Made by a program: the position numbers and the translations under genes. From assembly GCA_013187285.1 (NCBI GenBank), contig JABMIG010000032.1, positions 496,001 to 560,000 of the forward strand: a stretch of DNA of 64,000 nt, given 5' to 3'. This document shows, piece by piece, positions 11,600-23,230 of this stretch (its first letter is position 1; every line of letters begins with the position of its first letter). The stretch is from Cyclotella cryptica (Eukaryota > Bacillariophyta > Thalassiosirophyceae > Thalassiosirales > Thalassiosiraceae). The notes below the pieces were generated by a model. The model was not told the DNA's origin. It did no database searches and saw only the letters and a list, made by a program, of their open reading frames with translations.

Positions 11600-11880
11600 A
11601 CTGTTATAAGTGATAGCGCTGTTCTTTAAGCTATTCACAAAGATAGAATTTTAAAGGTAGACAGAGATTAAAACATCATGACTACCCATGTAAGTTGAGC
11701 CGAAAAATGAATCATTTTCAGGTAAGTTTGCATCAAATTATTGGTAAGTACCTGTTTTGGCAAAAAGTGAAAAAACTGTCTCACTGAAGAAGGAGAAGGA
11801 GAAGAAGGAGAAAAGCGGCTCAGTTTCCAACACAACTAAGATTAGTTTCTCCTATACATTTGCATAGAGGGTCATTGTTG
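11600..11880 (+). repeat. Repeat-end module, copy 1
   Basis: About 270 bp, matching 13390-13690 in direct orientation. Shared landmarks in order: TATTCACAAAGATA, TTTTAAAGGTAG, CTACCCATGTAAGT, CGAAAAATGAAT, TACCTGTTTTGGCAAAAAG, TCTCACTGAAG, a GAAGGAGAA run, then CTCAGTTTCCAACACAACTA. After AAGATT this copy leaves the alignment, so it lacks the terminal hairpin seen in the other copies. Confidence 0.7.
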
Positions 11881-12129
11881 TAATGTGGGACTGACAACCT
11901 CCCTTCATAGATGGTCATTCTTGTAATGTGGTACTAACAGTCAAAACTGCTTGATCACATTTCCATAAAATTTAACGTATACCCAATACATTTCCATTCC
12001 ACGTCATCTTTCTTTAAAATGGGACTAACTGTCAGAAATACTTCATACAGGATTCATGAGAATTTTATGTATAAAATTATACGTCATCTTAGATGCCCCT
12101 ATATTTTTCCATAAATTGTCATCCTTGTA

Positions 12130-13130
12130 ATGATTATTCTTATCGTTGGAAACTGCTATAGTGTAAATCCATATTTTCATTATGGGAAAATAATTATCGT
12201 CACTCAAAAAAATTATCATTATCGTGGGAAACTGCTATAGTGTACATCCCTATTTTCATTATGGTAAAATTATCGTTGCTCAAAAATATTATTATTATCG
12301 TGGAAAACTTCCATAGTGTAAATCCGTATTTTCATTATGGCAAAATAAGTGAGACACTGACATAGTGGGAAACTGTCGTAGTGTAAATCCGTATTTTCAT
12401 TGTGGTATAATTATCGTAGCTCGAAAAAATTATTATTATAGTGGGAAACTGCCATAGTGTAAATCTGTATTTTCATTGTGGTCAAATTATCGTAGCTTGA
12501 AAAAAAATATTATTATCGTGTGAAACAGCCATAGTGTGAATCCGTATTTTCATTATGAAAAATTATTGTAGCTCAAAAAAATTATTATTATGGTAGGAAA
12601 CTGCCATAGTATAAATCCGTATTTTCATTATGGTAAAATAGTCGTGGCTCTGCCATAGTGTAAATTCGTATTTTCATTATGGTAAAATAACCCAGGCTCG
12701 TTAAAATTATTATTATTATAGTGGGAAGTATAAATCCATATTTTCATTATTGTAAAATAATTGTGGCTCGTTAAAATGACGATAATATTATTATTATCGT
12801 GTGAAGCTGCCATAGTGTGAATCCATATTTTCATTATGGAAAGTTACCGTAGCTCAAAAAATTGATTATTATAGTAGCTAACTGCCATAGTGTGAATCTG
12901 TATTTTCATCATGGTCAAATTGTCGTGGCTCGTTAAAATTATTATTATCGTGGGAAACTGCCATAGTGTAAATCCGTATTTTCATTATGGTAAAATTTTG
13001 GTAGAAACTTCCATATTGTAAATCCGTATTTTCACTGTGGTAAGATAAGTGGGAAACTGCCATAGTGTAAATTCGTATTTTCAATATAGTAAAATCATTG
13101 TAAATGGAAAAAAATATTATTCCGTTAAAA
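12130..13130. repeat. Minisatellite, about 14 degenerate copies of a 45-85 bp unit
   Basis: The core word CATAGTGTAAATCCGTATTT followed by TCATTATGG recurs near 12160, 12235, 12315, 12380, 12455, 12530, 12605, 12652, 12725, 12810, 12888, 12962, 13012 and 13060. A variable spacer with TTATTATTATCGTGGGAAACTG and CGTAGCTCAAAAAA separates the copies. Small minus-strand ORFs here are by-products of the repeat. The tract lies between two direct copies of a repeat-end module. Confidence 0.85.
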
Positions 13131-13135
13131 TTATT

Positions 13136-13400
13136 ATTATGTTCCCTTCAAGTTGATTGTCAAAAATTGACACTTGTATGTTCCCCTTCAAGTTGATTGT
13201 CTCTTCAAGTTAACTATAAGTTGCTTGTCTCTTCAAGTTACCATTACCATTCTTGTAAAAATTGACACATTGTTCTTTCAAGCTATTCACAAAGATAAAA
13301 TTTTAGTTGCTTGTCTCTTCAAGTTACCATTACCATTCAGATAAAATTTTAGTTGCTTGTCTCTTCAAGTTACCATTACCATTCTTGTGAAAAATTGATA
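13136..13400. repeat. Short tandem repeats of TTCCCTTCAAGTT / TTGCTTGTCTCTTCAAGTTA
   Basis: Four to five imperfect copies of a 40-60 bp unit with the word CTTCAAGTTACCATTACCAT separate the minisatellite from the second repeat-end module. Related TTCCCTTCAAGTTTACAGAA words occur left of the minisatellite near 11508 and 11568, so the flanks on the two sides are related too. Confidence 0.6.
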
Positions 13401-13720
13401 CATTGTTCTTTCAAGCTATTCACAAAGATAAAATTTTAAAGGTAGGCAGATATTTAAGACACTATAACTACCCATGTAAGTCCAAGCGAAAAATGAATTA
13501 TTTAAAGGTAAGTTTTTATCAACTTCATGGTCAGTACCTGTTTTGGCAAAAAGTGAAAAATCTGTCTCACTGAAGGCGAAGAAGGAGAAGAAGGAGAAGA
13601 AGGAGAAGGAGAAGAAGGAGAAGAAGGAGAAGGAGAAGAAGGAGAAGAAGGAGAAAATGGCTCAGTTTCCAACACAACTAAGATTTTGAAAAAATCTTGA
13701 TTTGGAATGGCCCCCTGTCA
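13390..13720 (+). repeat. Repeat-end module, copy 2, with GAAGGAGAA microsatellite and terminal hairpin
   Basis: Direct repeat of 11600-11880. The purine run is expanded here to about 83 bp of (GAAGGA/GAAGGAGAA)n at 13573-13655. It ends in ACTAAGATTTTGAAAAAATC followed by TTGA, a small hairpin (AAGATTTT / AAAATCTT). The same order and hairpin recur inverted at 55945-56150. Confidence 0.7.
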
Positions 13721-13777
13721 GCATGAGAAAACGCCTTCGGACAGCCTAACAAAAAATAATACAGCGGACAGTACATG

Positions 13778-15063
13778 TACCAGTTTAACAGTAGTACTGT
13801 CGCGTTACATTGTGCCACGCACACTAATATACCAGTTTCTACGGAGGCCAAAAAAATAAAATCGCGTCACAATACTTTACCACCATGACAATTTCCTCCG
13901 CAGCCACCGCATGACCTCGATCTCAGCAAATACTGTTGCAACACCAGGTCTGACTTCATCGCTCTCACCGCCACATCACCCGCAACAATCCACCCGCTTG
14001 GTTTGGTCCGATTCGCGTTACTTCTTGAGAAATAGCACCATTTCTACCATGTAATTTTTGTTACATGATGGCCGTCATGACCGGGAGGGGAAAGATGGGA
14101 AGTTATTGACTGTAAGTTTTTCTTAGAGTGTCTATTCCCTCATTTTTATACCTACATCCTCAACTCATAGGGGCATTCATTACTGTTCATTTTTGTTTGT
14201 CCTGGGTGCCCCTCAGTAGTCTTTTATGCCGTCATGTCAGGTGACAGGTGAATAAAATTCGACAATCAGCCAGTGAATTGATAGAGTTTGAAGAGTTTGA
14301 TGCGGAAATGGACAGCTCTAGCTGTGGTAGTTAGGATGGTGGCGCTGGGAAAGACAGATTGCATGAGCAATGAGATTTGTTGCCCAGCACATTAGTTTTT
14401 CGGATGTATTTACGGTTGTCAGAAGGGAAGATGACAGAAAAATCATTTTGAAGCTCATCAAAAGCATAAACAGTGCACACCTGTCAATTAATCTAAGAAC
14501 TGTAATAAGTATTATAATTGTTAAATGAAAACTCCCGATCGAATCAAAAGAACATTAATTGCCTGTGAAGGTGGCAGGTATGCTCTGCGTACTCTCATCT
14601 GGAGAGTGCGATCATTACTCTCCTCGAGAGAAAAGTTGCTACTCTCATGGCCTCCGGGATGCTGAGAGTTACATGCTCAGATTTGGCTTGGCGGCCTTTT
14701 CACAAAAGCCTTAAGCTCTTCCTCACTCCTAGTCATGTTTGGAGCAAGGCAACACTATGTTGTCGCGATTATTTCCTGTCACAGAGAAGTAATTCACTGT
14801 GTAACATGTGCACGATGCGTCAAGACCGCACATATTTTCTATATGATGTACGTTTGAGCACAATTTTGAATGGCAAGCAGTGGTCACAGCACTATCGACC
14901 CATATACCAATCGAAAGCTCGCGAAAAGAGGAATTTGTAGTATTTCCTCCAAATCGCGCTCCGAGCTCTGTGAGAAAAGTTATAGTCAATCTACGAAAAT
15001 TAACGAGAATCGATATTTTTTTGTTACAAAATGGGGTGCGCCAGTACTACTGTTAAACTGGTA
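13778..15063 (+). mobile_element. Complete non-autonomous TIR element, TA-flanked (Tc1/mariner-like?)
   Basis: The 20-bp inverted ends are perfect: CCAGTTTAACAGTAGTACTG at 13780-13799, and its reverse complement at 15042-15061. Each is flanked by TA (13778-13779 and 15062-15063), as expected for a TA target duplication. The interior (about 1.24 kb) has no full transposase. On the minus strand near 14735-14675 it begins an MTRSEEELKAFVK reading that stops early. The same segment is open in the second copy at 28359-28559. A second copy of the element lies inverted at 28073-35470. The superfamily call is inferred from the TA flanks only. Confidence 0.8.
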
Positions 15064-15101
15064 GGGTCTTCCAATCGTGCAATAGACAGCCAAAATGAGA
15101 A

Positions 15102-16439
15102 ATGATTGAAATCAACGAAACATCCGTCGCGTCGTCCCTATCAAACGCACCTTTTCAAATCCCCATTAAAATACATCAACCGTCCCAGCATGACTCCAAG
15201 TTACAGTCTATCATGTTTTTCATTCATGGTGGAATCTTCACTCATGGTAGCATGCATTGTCACGCTTCGATCGCTCGTTCTCTTAGCCAATTGAATAGCG
15301 TGGTAATTACTGCTTCGTTTCGCAATGGCACCGAGGCACAGTGGAAGAGCGGGGTGACCATGGCTGATTTGAAAGATGTGTTCAACTGGATCAATCGTGA
15401 AAGACAACTCAGAAACGGATGGAGTAAATGTTTGCTGGGACTGGTTGGATCTAGTAGTGTGAGTTTCGTCGTCACTGGACTTTGGCTTTCTTTTCGAACG
15501 CATCAATATGCAATAATATTGGAAATTCCAAAATGGAGAAAGCCCCCTTCACAGTTGGCAAAATTATTTCTGCATTTTTGGTTGCCACTCTTAGATAATT
15601 AATTCAGTTCTGACGTTCATTGCGATCATTACAAAGGCACCCCTACTGATTGAGATGGAAGTGGCTTCTTTCGTTTTTATTCTAACATCCACACTTTTTG
15701 ATTTCAAAATCTGGTGTCGCTACTTGCACCAAAGGAGAAACTACTGATCTCTTCGAAAGAAAGTTTGCGTAGGCCATTGGCATCAATGCGTGCTGTACGT
15801 TTGTTTGCTTTCGCTCCCTTGAATATCGACCCGTTGGTTTTTCGCTGTTGCTCTTTTCGTCGCGAGTTAAAAGAGTCTACATTTGAAGTTCATTGAAGTT
15901 CTTTGGTTGCGCTCTTGTTTACTAACCGTTACGTTCGATACATTTGTGTGAAATAGGGAGGATTTTTTGCACTAACACTAGCACAAACATTACCAGCGAA
16001 CACCATCCAATTCTGCATCCCCATCTGTCCCGTTGCACACCCATTCAAACGTGCATCCTATCTACGTTCGTCCATCGCCGGATCGGGCGTTGAGGACGGG
16101 TTCTTCTCTGATCCGGAGGATGTACATGCTCCTTCCAAAGCTCAAATAATATTAGAAACACAAATGGGTTTTTGGCAAGATGACGAGAGCATGATCACAG
16201 CAGGAGAACTTCTAAGAAGTAACGTTAACAAAGTGCCAACATTATTAATCATAGGATCAAGAGACAAAAATGTCCCTTTCGAGGTTACAAGACTCATCCA
16301 AACTTGGGCTACGCGGACAATTGTAGTCGGTGGTAGAGGGCATGAGATTTGTGACAGCGTGGAGGAAATCCGCGGTACTTATGACGACTACATACCGGAC
16401 GTGGAACGGTTTCTGAATTATTGTATTGGAGAAACATGA
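15102..16439 (+). CDS. Alpha/beta-fold serine hydrolase, two exons
   Basis: Exons 15102-15458 and 15957-16439 join in frame to 279 residues. The 498-bp intron has GTGAGT...TAG ends and a TTACTAAC branch-like word near 15920. Oxyanion-type HGG is at 42-44. The nucleophile elbow GSSSG is at 116-120 (Ser118) and is created exactly across the splice junction. The likely acid is Asp222 (GSRDKNVP) and the likely histidine His248 (GGRGHE). This gives a complete triad in normal order and spacing for an esterase/peptidase-like alpha/beta hydrolase. No signal peptide or membrane span is visible, so it is probably cytosolic; the substrate is unknown. The ATG lies only 39 bp after a TIR element, so the promoter may lie inside that element. 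Confidence 0.8.
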
Positions 16440-16658
16440 GAGGATTAGTTGACTTCGTCACATATTCGATTTGCCTCTGTAATATTACGGTTGGAGTTAG
16501 GCTCCACTTCCTTCAAGTTCATAATGGGATTGTATGAGAAGTATTTTGGAAATTCCAGTTGGTGACATTTTTATTCATAATGTTTCCAACTCGATTTTGT
16601 CTATTGATTATGCGTAACAATTTAAGTGAATTGATGATACCTGAGGTAGTGTTCCTTA

Positions 16659-18767
16659 CTAGTCACTGCAGCTGGCTGCAACAGCTTCTGGGCGCTGGAG
16701 GTAGGTGTGGATTCTTGAAACGATGTGCTTGGCGTAGGGGTTAATGCCCTAAAAAGATTGGATTGAACCATAGTATTAGAATATTTTTCAAAGTTAGTAA
16801 GCCTAGACATGATTTGTAGTGGACCTTAGCATACTCACCAAAGCATCAAGACTGGGAACCAGCGCATGAAAAAGCTTATCCCGCTGTTCCCCTTCCTCAA
16901 GAACGTCCAAAGCAGTCTTAAGAACATAATTGGCAAACCGATCTCCCGCCATGGAGACCACTGCATTCCTAACTTCGCCACCGTCCTCCTCATAGCTGCA
17001 AGATAGCATGGCTTGGACGAGCTTTGTGCACTCTTCGCGACTGCCAGTTTTGAGCATCGATTCCACGACGTTACTGGCGTGCTTTTCCTTGGATAGCATG
17101 AGAATGTTGCCATTGCTAGTGACGGTGGAAAAAATTGCATTCCTGTCAGAGGGACGTCCAAAGGCGATCGCTCTCTGAATGACGTAGTTCCCGTATTGAT
17201 CATCTAGGAGGGACAGATGGCATTTCATGATGCTGTCCAGAATACGGGACTTCTGGGGATCAATGCATTTCTCAACCATGCGCTGAACGACGCGGCACCC
17301 ATACGAATGCTTGGAGAGGCCTTCGGTATGTAATACTATTTCGTCAATTATAACATTGAGGCCGCTTTGCACTCCAGTACTTGGCACCTCTCCACGATCT
17401 TGAGATGCTTTGGCATGTGAGCTGAGGACCATGACGGCTTTTTGAATGACATGGTTGCCGTTTTTGTCGTAAATGCAATCTCTAATGCTGCCACTCAATG
17501 ACATGATGAGCTTGGCCGCAGTTTCTTGGTCAAGGACCTCGAAAGCCTTCTGGAGAACTCGGCAACTGTAAAATGAGAAATAAAGTCATGGAAGGAAATG
17601 AAAGACGTGTGTTGGTGCATGCCACAAGTTAATCAAACCATCTGACATCCGAATCCAAGCCAAACTTAAGCAGTGAACTCACCCATAGACTTTAGTAGAC
17701 AATTCAACAACGTGCCCATTTAATGCAGCCCCGATTGTATTCTTCATTTCATCGGTCCCCACATCCAACAACTTTTGCAAAATAAAATTCCCATAAATAT
17801 CGTCCCATAGTTCCTTCATCCTCGGAACAGTCTCATCGAAGACGAGTTGCAGTTCGGGGGAGAGTACGTGTTCCAAACGCTCTTGAATGAAGCGAGATCC
17901 ATCTGGTTCTTTAGCTACTTCAACGATTTTTCCTGTTATAAAAATAACGTGACAACGAAAGAAGCATGTTAGCCCAAATAATGGCACGCAGATGGTGCCC
18001 AATCTAATCTAAATGACTATGAGTCTGTAAGGAAAAACCGTACCCTTAAACTGGAACATGGTCATACTCTCATGGTATGTAGCCTCCCCATGACTGTGAT
18101 ACTTCGGAAGATGACTTCTTGCTGAATTTACACTGCCTCCATCGCGCTTGGTAGGGCTTCGTCTTGTGCCAGAATTTCTATGGTTTGCTTTGTAGCTTTG
18201 AGACTCAATGGATCCAGTACTGACAACTCTCTCATAGTGAGTGTAGCCTCCAAGATGATGGTCATGATAGTAAATGTGAGGGGCTATGGCTTGAGGATTG
18301 GGATGGAGCTGATAACCCACATGAGCTTCAGGAGGAAACATGGGCATGCCATATGGGACGTATTCGTATCCATATTCAATACCTGTGAAAGGATAAGGAC
18401 TGTGACCATTGTGTGGGGTAAGAACGGGATGGCCGGGAGGAACTGGAGACACTACAGGAGAAGGCAACATCACTCCTGAGCATTGCCAACTGGGATAGAA
18501 TCCGTCCTGTATAGCATGATAAGCACGTTGGGGAGAGAAGTGTTTGCATGACTGGGAAGGGAGAGGAGGGGGAGCGACATGCTGCTGTTCTTGCACCGTG
18601 TGTCCGCAGCTCTCTGGCAACATTTCTACGTACTGAGGAGGCACCATGCCGCTGCGGCAGGAACCATCCATTGGAGGAGTTGACGGTGTGTCACTTGTGC
18701 TAATGCTTGCAGTGGTCATGTTTGCCGAGGTTGACATTTTGAGAGAGCTGGTATTTGACGCATCCAT
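16659..18767 (-). CDS. Pumilio-family (PUF) RNA-binding protein, four exons
   Basis: Exons 18767-18044, 17932-17683, 17565-16839 and 16748-16659, all with GT-AG introns (111, 117 and 90 bp), join to 596 residues. Residues 1-235 are low-complexity, rich in Ser, Pro, His and Tyr. Residues 238-590 form the Pumilio homology domain with eight repeats. Base-contact triplets by repeat are S254/R255/Q258, N290/F291/Q294, C326/R327/Q330, N362/H363/Q366, C415/R416/Q419, N451/Y452/Q455, S489/N490/E493 and N537/Y538/K541. By the PUF code, repeats 8 to 1 read about UGUAUAUA, but repeat 8 has Lys where Gln is usual. The capping helix (NPYAKHIVSRI) is exon 4. The expected role is binding 3' UTRs to repress translation or stability in the cytoplasm. 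The family call is very firm; the start codon is the first ATG. Confidence 0.92.
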
Positions 18768-19349
18768 TTCTCTTTTGCTGTTTGTTTTAGGGTTAGATCC
18801 AGGGATGGTGTTTGACCGGAGCTACCTCTCCAAAAATGTTCTTTACTACCGTGAAGATAACAATATGTATTCCCAGATTCCCTCTTTGTTGATGATCTGT
18901 TAAAAGGGAGGAGATTCGAAGCCATCACTGATTATCATTTTTCGTCGTCGTTCCACCCTCGGTAATATACTGGTGTGCTGGTACGGTACCGTTATCCTTT
19001 TGTTTGGCGATTCATTAGATGCTGCGATGATGACGGTAATGAACTTTGGAAGAACCTGAACGAAGTTTATGACCAGCCTGAGCGACATGGAAAGCCAGAA
19101 AGGACTAGGTCCAAAACGTGTCGAGAATTAGACATGACTGTCGTAACGAATCTTCCTTCAACCCGGGAGGCTCACTGGCCAACCGTTCAAGCTACGTTGA
19201 AGATTCAGTTCAGAAGGAATGTGACTTCCGCTCTCTTCCGTTATAAATATTATGTGTCCCCACAGTGGGGATGGCAGGAGCTGGTATGAGATAGGTTTGG
19301 GTTTGAATACCACGAATGGTACCATATGGTTTGATTTTGTCGTACCATA
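18768..19349. other. Intergenic stretch upstream of the PUF gene
   Basis: This holds the presumed 5' UTR and promoter of the minus-strand PUF gene. A plus-strand ORF of 104 residues (18975-19289) has no recognisable domain and overlaps a minus ORF. I see no convincing gene here. Confidence 0.35.
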
Positions 19350-20550
19350 CTAGTTTAACAGTAGTACTGGGAACTACGGGAATGGTCAAAAAAGAGTGGT
19401 TTTTATGGTGTCTTAGTTCATTGGATCACAAAATGATTTTGAGTAGTTGAAGGGACCATGATATGATTCTTCGAAGTTCGACGGATAGAAATATGCTTCT
19501 CAGTAGTTCGACGGACAGAAATATGCTTCTGCGTAGTTTGACGGATGGAAATATGCTTCTGCGTAGTTTGACGGACAGAAAATCTTTTTTCTTTAGTTCG
19601 AAGGATCCAATAAGTGCAGTTTAGTAGTTCAACCGCTGATACGTAGTTCAGCGCCTATATTTGTAGTTCAACATGATATGTTAGCGTTGAACGGATTGTC
19701 ACATGTGACTTGAAGACGTGAAATCTTCTAGGACATGTGAGTTGTTCGTGATCGTATTATTTATTTGCCAGGACGACATAGACGTATTGTGGTATTTACC
19801 CGCTTTATTACACCAGTTTCTATGGTACCGGTGAGCCAAAAAAAATCGCGACACTTCTCATCAGCAGCGAATCTGCACCATGATGATTTCCGCCGCCGCG
19901 CCGCCGCATCACCTCTTCCATAAAAAATACCGTTGCAACACCAGATCCGCCACGATCGCCACGATCGCCCTCATCGACACATCACCTGCTACCATCGAGC
20001 CGCTTGGTTTGGTCCAATGTTATTTATTGAACGAGAAATTGGACCATTCCTACGGTAATGTATTTGTTGCACGGAAGCCATGCTGACGTGAAGCAGGAGT
20101 GATTGAAAAATAGCCAGTAAGTTAATTTTTACGTGGATTTTTCCCCATTCATCCTCTAAGTCATCGCCTAATATATGACCTTATTGTTGTTCATTTCTGT
20201 CCCATCTTCGATAGGCTTCTTATTCGGCTTTCATGGTGAACTTTCACCTTCGAGATAAGCAGATTCGACAATCAACCCAGATATGATAAAGTTTGAATGG
20301 ATCGACTCGGGAATGGACAGTTCTAGCTGTGGTAATTCCTAGTTATGCACAGAAATAAAGATTGCATGATAATGGAATTTGTTACCCAATGGGAGATAGA
20401 AATTTATACGGATGAGGGTGTGGTCCGATGCTGTAAATCAACAAGTGATGCAGCAGCTCTTCAAAATAATTAATCGTGCCGTAGATGCCATGACATTAAC
20501 AAGTATAATTTTTCAAGGAAATAATGCGATTATTTTTAAAAATATATCAG
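19350..20550 (+). mobile_element. Diverged, 3'-truncated copy of the TIR family
   Basis: It starts TA + CTAGTTTAACAGTAGTACTG, 19 of 20 bases matching the perfect TIR at 13780. Internal words match the complete element in order: CACCAGTTTCTA..., AAAATCGCG(A/T)CAC, CCGCATCACCTC..., GTTGCAACACCAG, CCGCTTGGTTTGGTCC, then GGACAG(C/T)TCTAGCTGTGGTA. Homology fades near 20550 and no matching right TIR is found. Extra 30-bp subterminal repeats distinguish this copy. Confidence 0.65.
19471..19590. repeat. 30-bp subterminal tandem repeat, four copies
   Basis: Four exact-length 30-bp units (19471, 19501, 19531 and 19561) share GTAGTT(C/T)GACGGA(C/T)(A/G)GAAA. Looser GTAGTTCAAC words continue to 19680. 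They lie just inside the TIR of the truncated element. Their complement (GAACTAAA words) fills 27730-28010, just inside another fragment of the family. Subterminal repeats of this sort often bind transposases; that role is inferred here. Confidence 0.7.
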
Positions 20551-22374
20551 ACCACACATAGTAGAAGAGGTCTCTGTTGTCTCATGGATGACAGCAGTAG
20601 TAGGGCACCATTTTTGCACAGCATCCACCATAATATATAGTGTGATGGCCTGATTCTGCTTTGGTGCTGATGGACCTTTTCCTCAATTTACTCTTATTCA
20701 TGTTAGGCATAAAGTGAAACTACGTTGTCTTGATAATTAAAAAAAGAGTTATTGTAAGTGCAACATGTCGACATGAAATAATGGTCGTATATTTTTTCAT
20801 CTGAAGGTTGACAATGAACCCTGATTTAATTGGGAAGCCATGGTCTGAGACTCATTTGTTAAGATAGAGATCAGGGAAAATGTGATTCCATGGGAATTGA
20901 AAAAAAATAAGCAATGTAAGACCAATAGTAAGTGAAGAGTCTCTTCCCTAACTGCTTTTACACAAAACTAGTCTATTGCAATTCATAGAGAACTACAGAA
21001 ATTGTTTGAACAACCTGGAATGACATGAGATCAGTATCATTTTTCTTGTTGTGATTGGCTCAAAACATAAGCAGTGCTAATTTTGCTTGCATTACACATC
21101 TGTAAGTACTGTATTGGGAGTACTGTACTGGTCTATTCAGTTGTAATTCCTGGAGAAATTTAACTGGCATTCATTTAGGGAAGCAAGTTGGGAATTGTTC
21201 GTGCTCCAAGAATGAACCATAATACAATTTCTTAAGCCTTAAGAACTGTGATGGGTGTATTGGCAGACTTAGATTACAATCCCTAGACTTAGATTATAGA
21301 GTGCCATCTCACGGAAAATGTAGAGACAATATATGAAAGAAACAGCCACTAATACTTGTGTAAAAATATTCAAGGGGTATATTAAAACTATAACCTGCAA
21401 ATAATTGCTGGAGATTTGTGGTTCTAGAAGAAGTACTAGTACTAGTAATTATGATGGATTAGAATGTAAATAACAAGTAGGTTGTAATAGTATTTAGATA
21501 TGTTCATGTGTCAGGATGCATTTGTTTTCATGGAAAACAGACACAATGTTTGACAGAAACATTCATTGATGCCTTTGTGATAAGATTCAATGTGTATATT
21601 AAAACAATGATCTGATAATAAATGCTGCAAATTCCTGTTTCTGACAGAAACAATAGTAATTGACATGGAGTAGTTTGTGAATAACTATTTGGCTATGGTA
21701 ATATTTTCAGATGCTAGTCTGTCATGATGTATGAGAACTACATGGTGGAGGGCCCAAAGATTTTGTGGTTCCAAAGAATACATTGTGGAGGCTGAGTTGA
21801 CAATTTAAATTGTGCAGAGTAGAGATAGTGATTTTTGGTATGGTTGCAATAACAAGTGGCAATGTTTTTGGTAGTCAATTTTTGAGGATGGTTTGGACAG
21901 GGTGTGCCATGTGTCTTTGGACTTGGACTGTGGTTTTGAAGAAGGTCTAATGTGAAGAATGGGATTTTTCTTTCTTCATATTTCTTTGGATAATGTTTTT
22001 GAAGGAGGTCAAATCTGAAGAATTTGGTTTTAGGTTCCAAGGTTCTTTATCCTCAATTTGGGAATGAATTTGAAAGCATTTTTAGATTCGGTCAATTGCA
22101 CTTTTAGTATTAACGATCTAATCACTTAACAGCAATTTTTATGACATCATCAGAATGGCATTCACGAAAAAAAGTGTCTTGCGCTCCCTTAAAGTAATCA
22201 AACATATAAAAACTGCACAAAACAAAACAAATAATGAGAAGTAAGAAGAATCCCGCAACATTGATGCCTCCTACATCATAGCACTGCTCAACAATCAACC
22301 ATCCAAAAGTTTGAGTAAAAATAACAACAAAGAATGTTATTCACACAACACAAAACAAAGTATAACATGAGAAG
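20551..22374. other. Gene-free AT-rich stretch
   Basis: No ORF with a recognisable domain. Two diverged similar passages (near 21310-21490 and 21530-21720) share words such as GTATATTAAAAC and GACAGAAACA, suggesting an old internal duplication. Nothing else is supported. Confidence 0.3.
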
Positions 22375-23230
22375 TTCTACTTCAAAGCACCATGCAACAA
22401 TCAACCGTTCAATGTTTGAGTAAAACAACAACAAAAAAGTTATTCAAATAAAACAAAACAAAACAAAACAAAACAAAACAAAACAAAACAAAACAAAACA
22501 AAACAAAACAAAACAAAACAAAACAAAACAAAACAAAACAAAACAAAACAAAACAAAACAAAACAAAACAAAACAAAACAAATCATGAGAAGAAAATAAA
22601 CAGCAACATTGATGCCTCCTACTTCAAAACACGACCCAACAATCAACCAGTCAAACAGGTGCCTTGGACTGACAGAACAATACCATTGATGAATGGCAAT
22701 CTGTGGAACAAACAGGTATCTTCACATTCATGGAGCATCACATACTATTTCAGGTTGTGGTAGCAACAATACACTTTTCATTGAGATGGTAGGCAACCAT
22801 AGCAACAAAGACAGGAGTGATAGGGACAGGGAGGGAAATGACGAATTAAATTAGTTGACATGAATCAATTACTTACAGTTGTTCGAGCAGCATGAAACAG
22901 AGTAAGATCACTAGTAACATAACATAAAAACTTGCTCACATAATCACTAGTACCATGTTTACTTGTTGATTGCTGAAACTGTGGACAAGTGTGAATGATA
23001 GGTAAGGTGCCGCCGTTGATGAGGGTGCACCAGCATTGTTGTTGTGGTTAACATTGCAGATGTGCCATGGTCTTTACAAAAGTGAAATTATTGGATTCAA
23101 CAGACTGGGTAGAATGAGGGATTAAAAAGAGTATTGAAATGCTGATATCAAAATATTTCGCCAATTGAGTGTAAACTGGCCATTTTTTAGTGACATAGCA
23201 GGAAGCAATTCAATACATCAACAATAGTAG
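22375..23230 (+). repeat. Duplicated unit, copy A, with expanded AAAAC microsatellite
   Basis: Nearly identical, apart from the microsatellite, to 24405-25150. Landmarks in order: CACCATGCAACAATCAACCG, the AAAAC run, CATTGATGCCTCCTAC, GGTGCCTTGGACTGA, CTTCACATTCATGGAGCATC, GACAGGAGTGATAGGGACAG, TCACTAGTACCATGTTTACT, CAGACTGGGTAGAATGAGGG. The AAAAC run is about 131 bp (about 26 copies, 22450-22580), against 4 in the other copy. The minus-strand ORF through it (poly FCFVL) is an artefact of the repeat. Confidence 0.85.

Noticed and set aside
12130-13130. CRISPR-like array
   Set aside because: Units are degenerate, spacing varies from about 45 to 85 bp, the spacers are repeats themselves, and the context is eukaryotic: a minisatellite.
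18975-19289. 104-residue plus-strand ORF upstream of the PUF gene
   Set aside because: No domain, overlaps a minus-strand ORF, and probably lies in the PUF promoter/5' UTR region.
22440-22646. 68-residue minus-strand ORF (poly FCFVL)
   Set aside because: Produced entirely by the AAAAC microsatellite, which has no stop in that frame.
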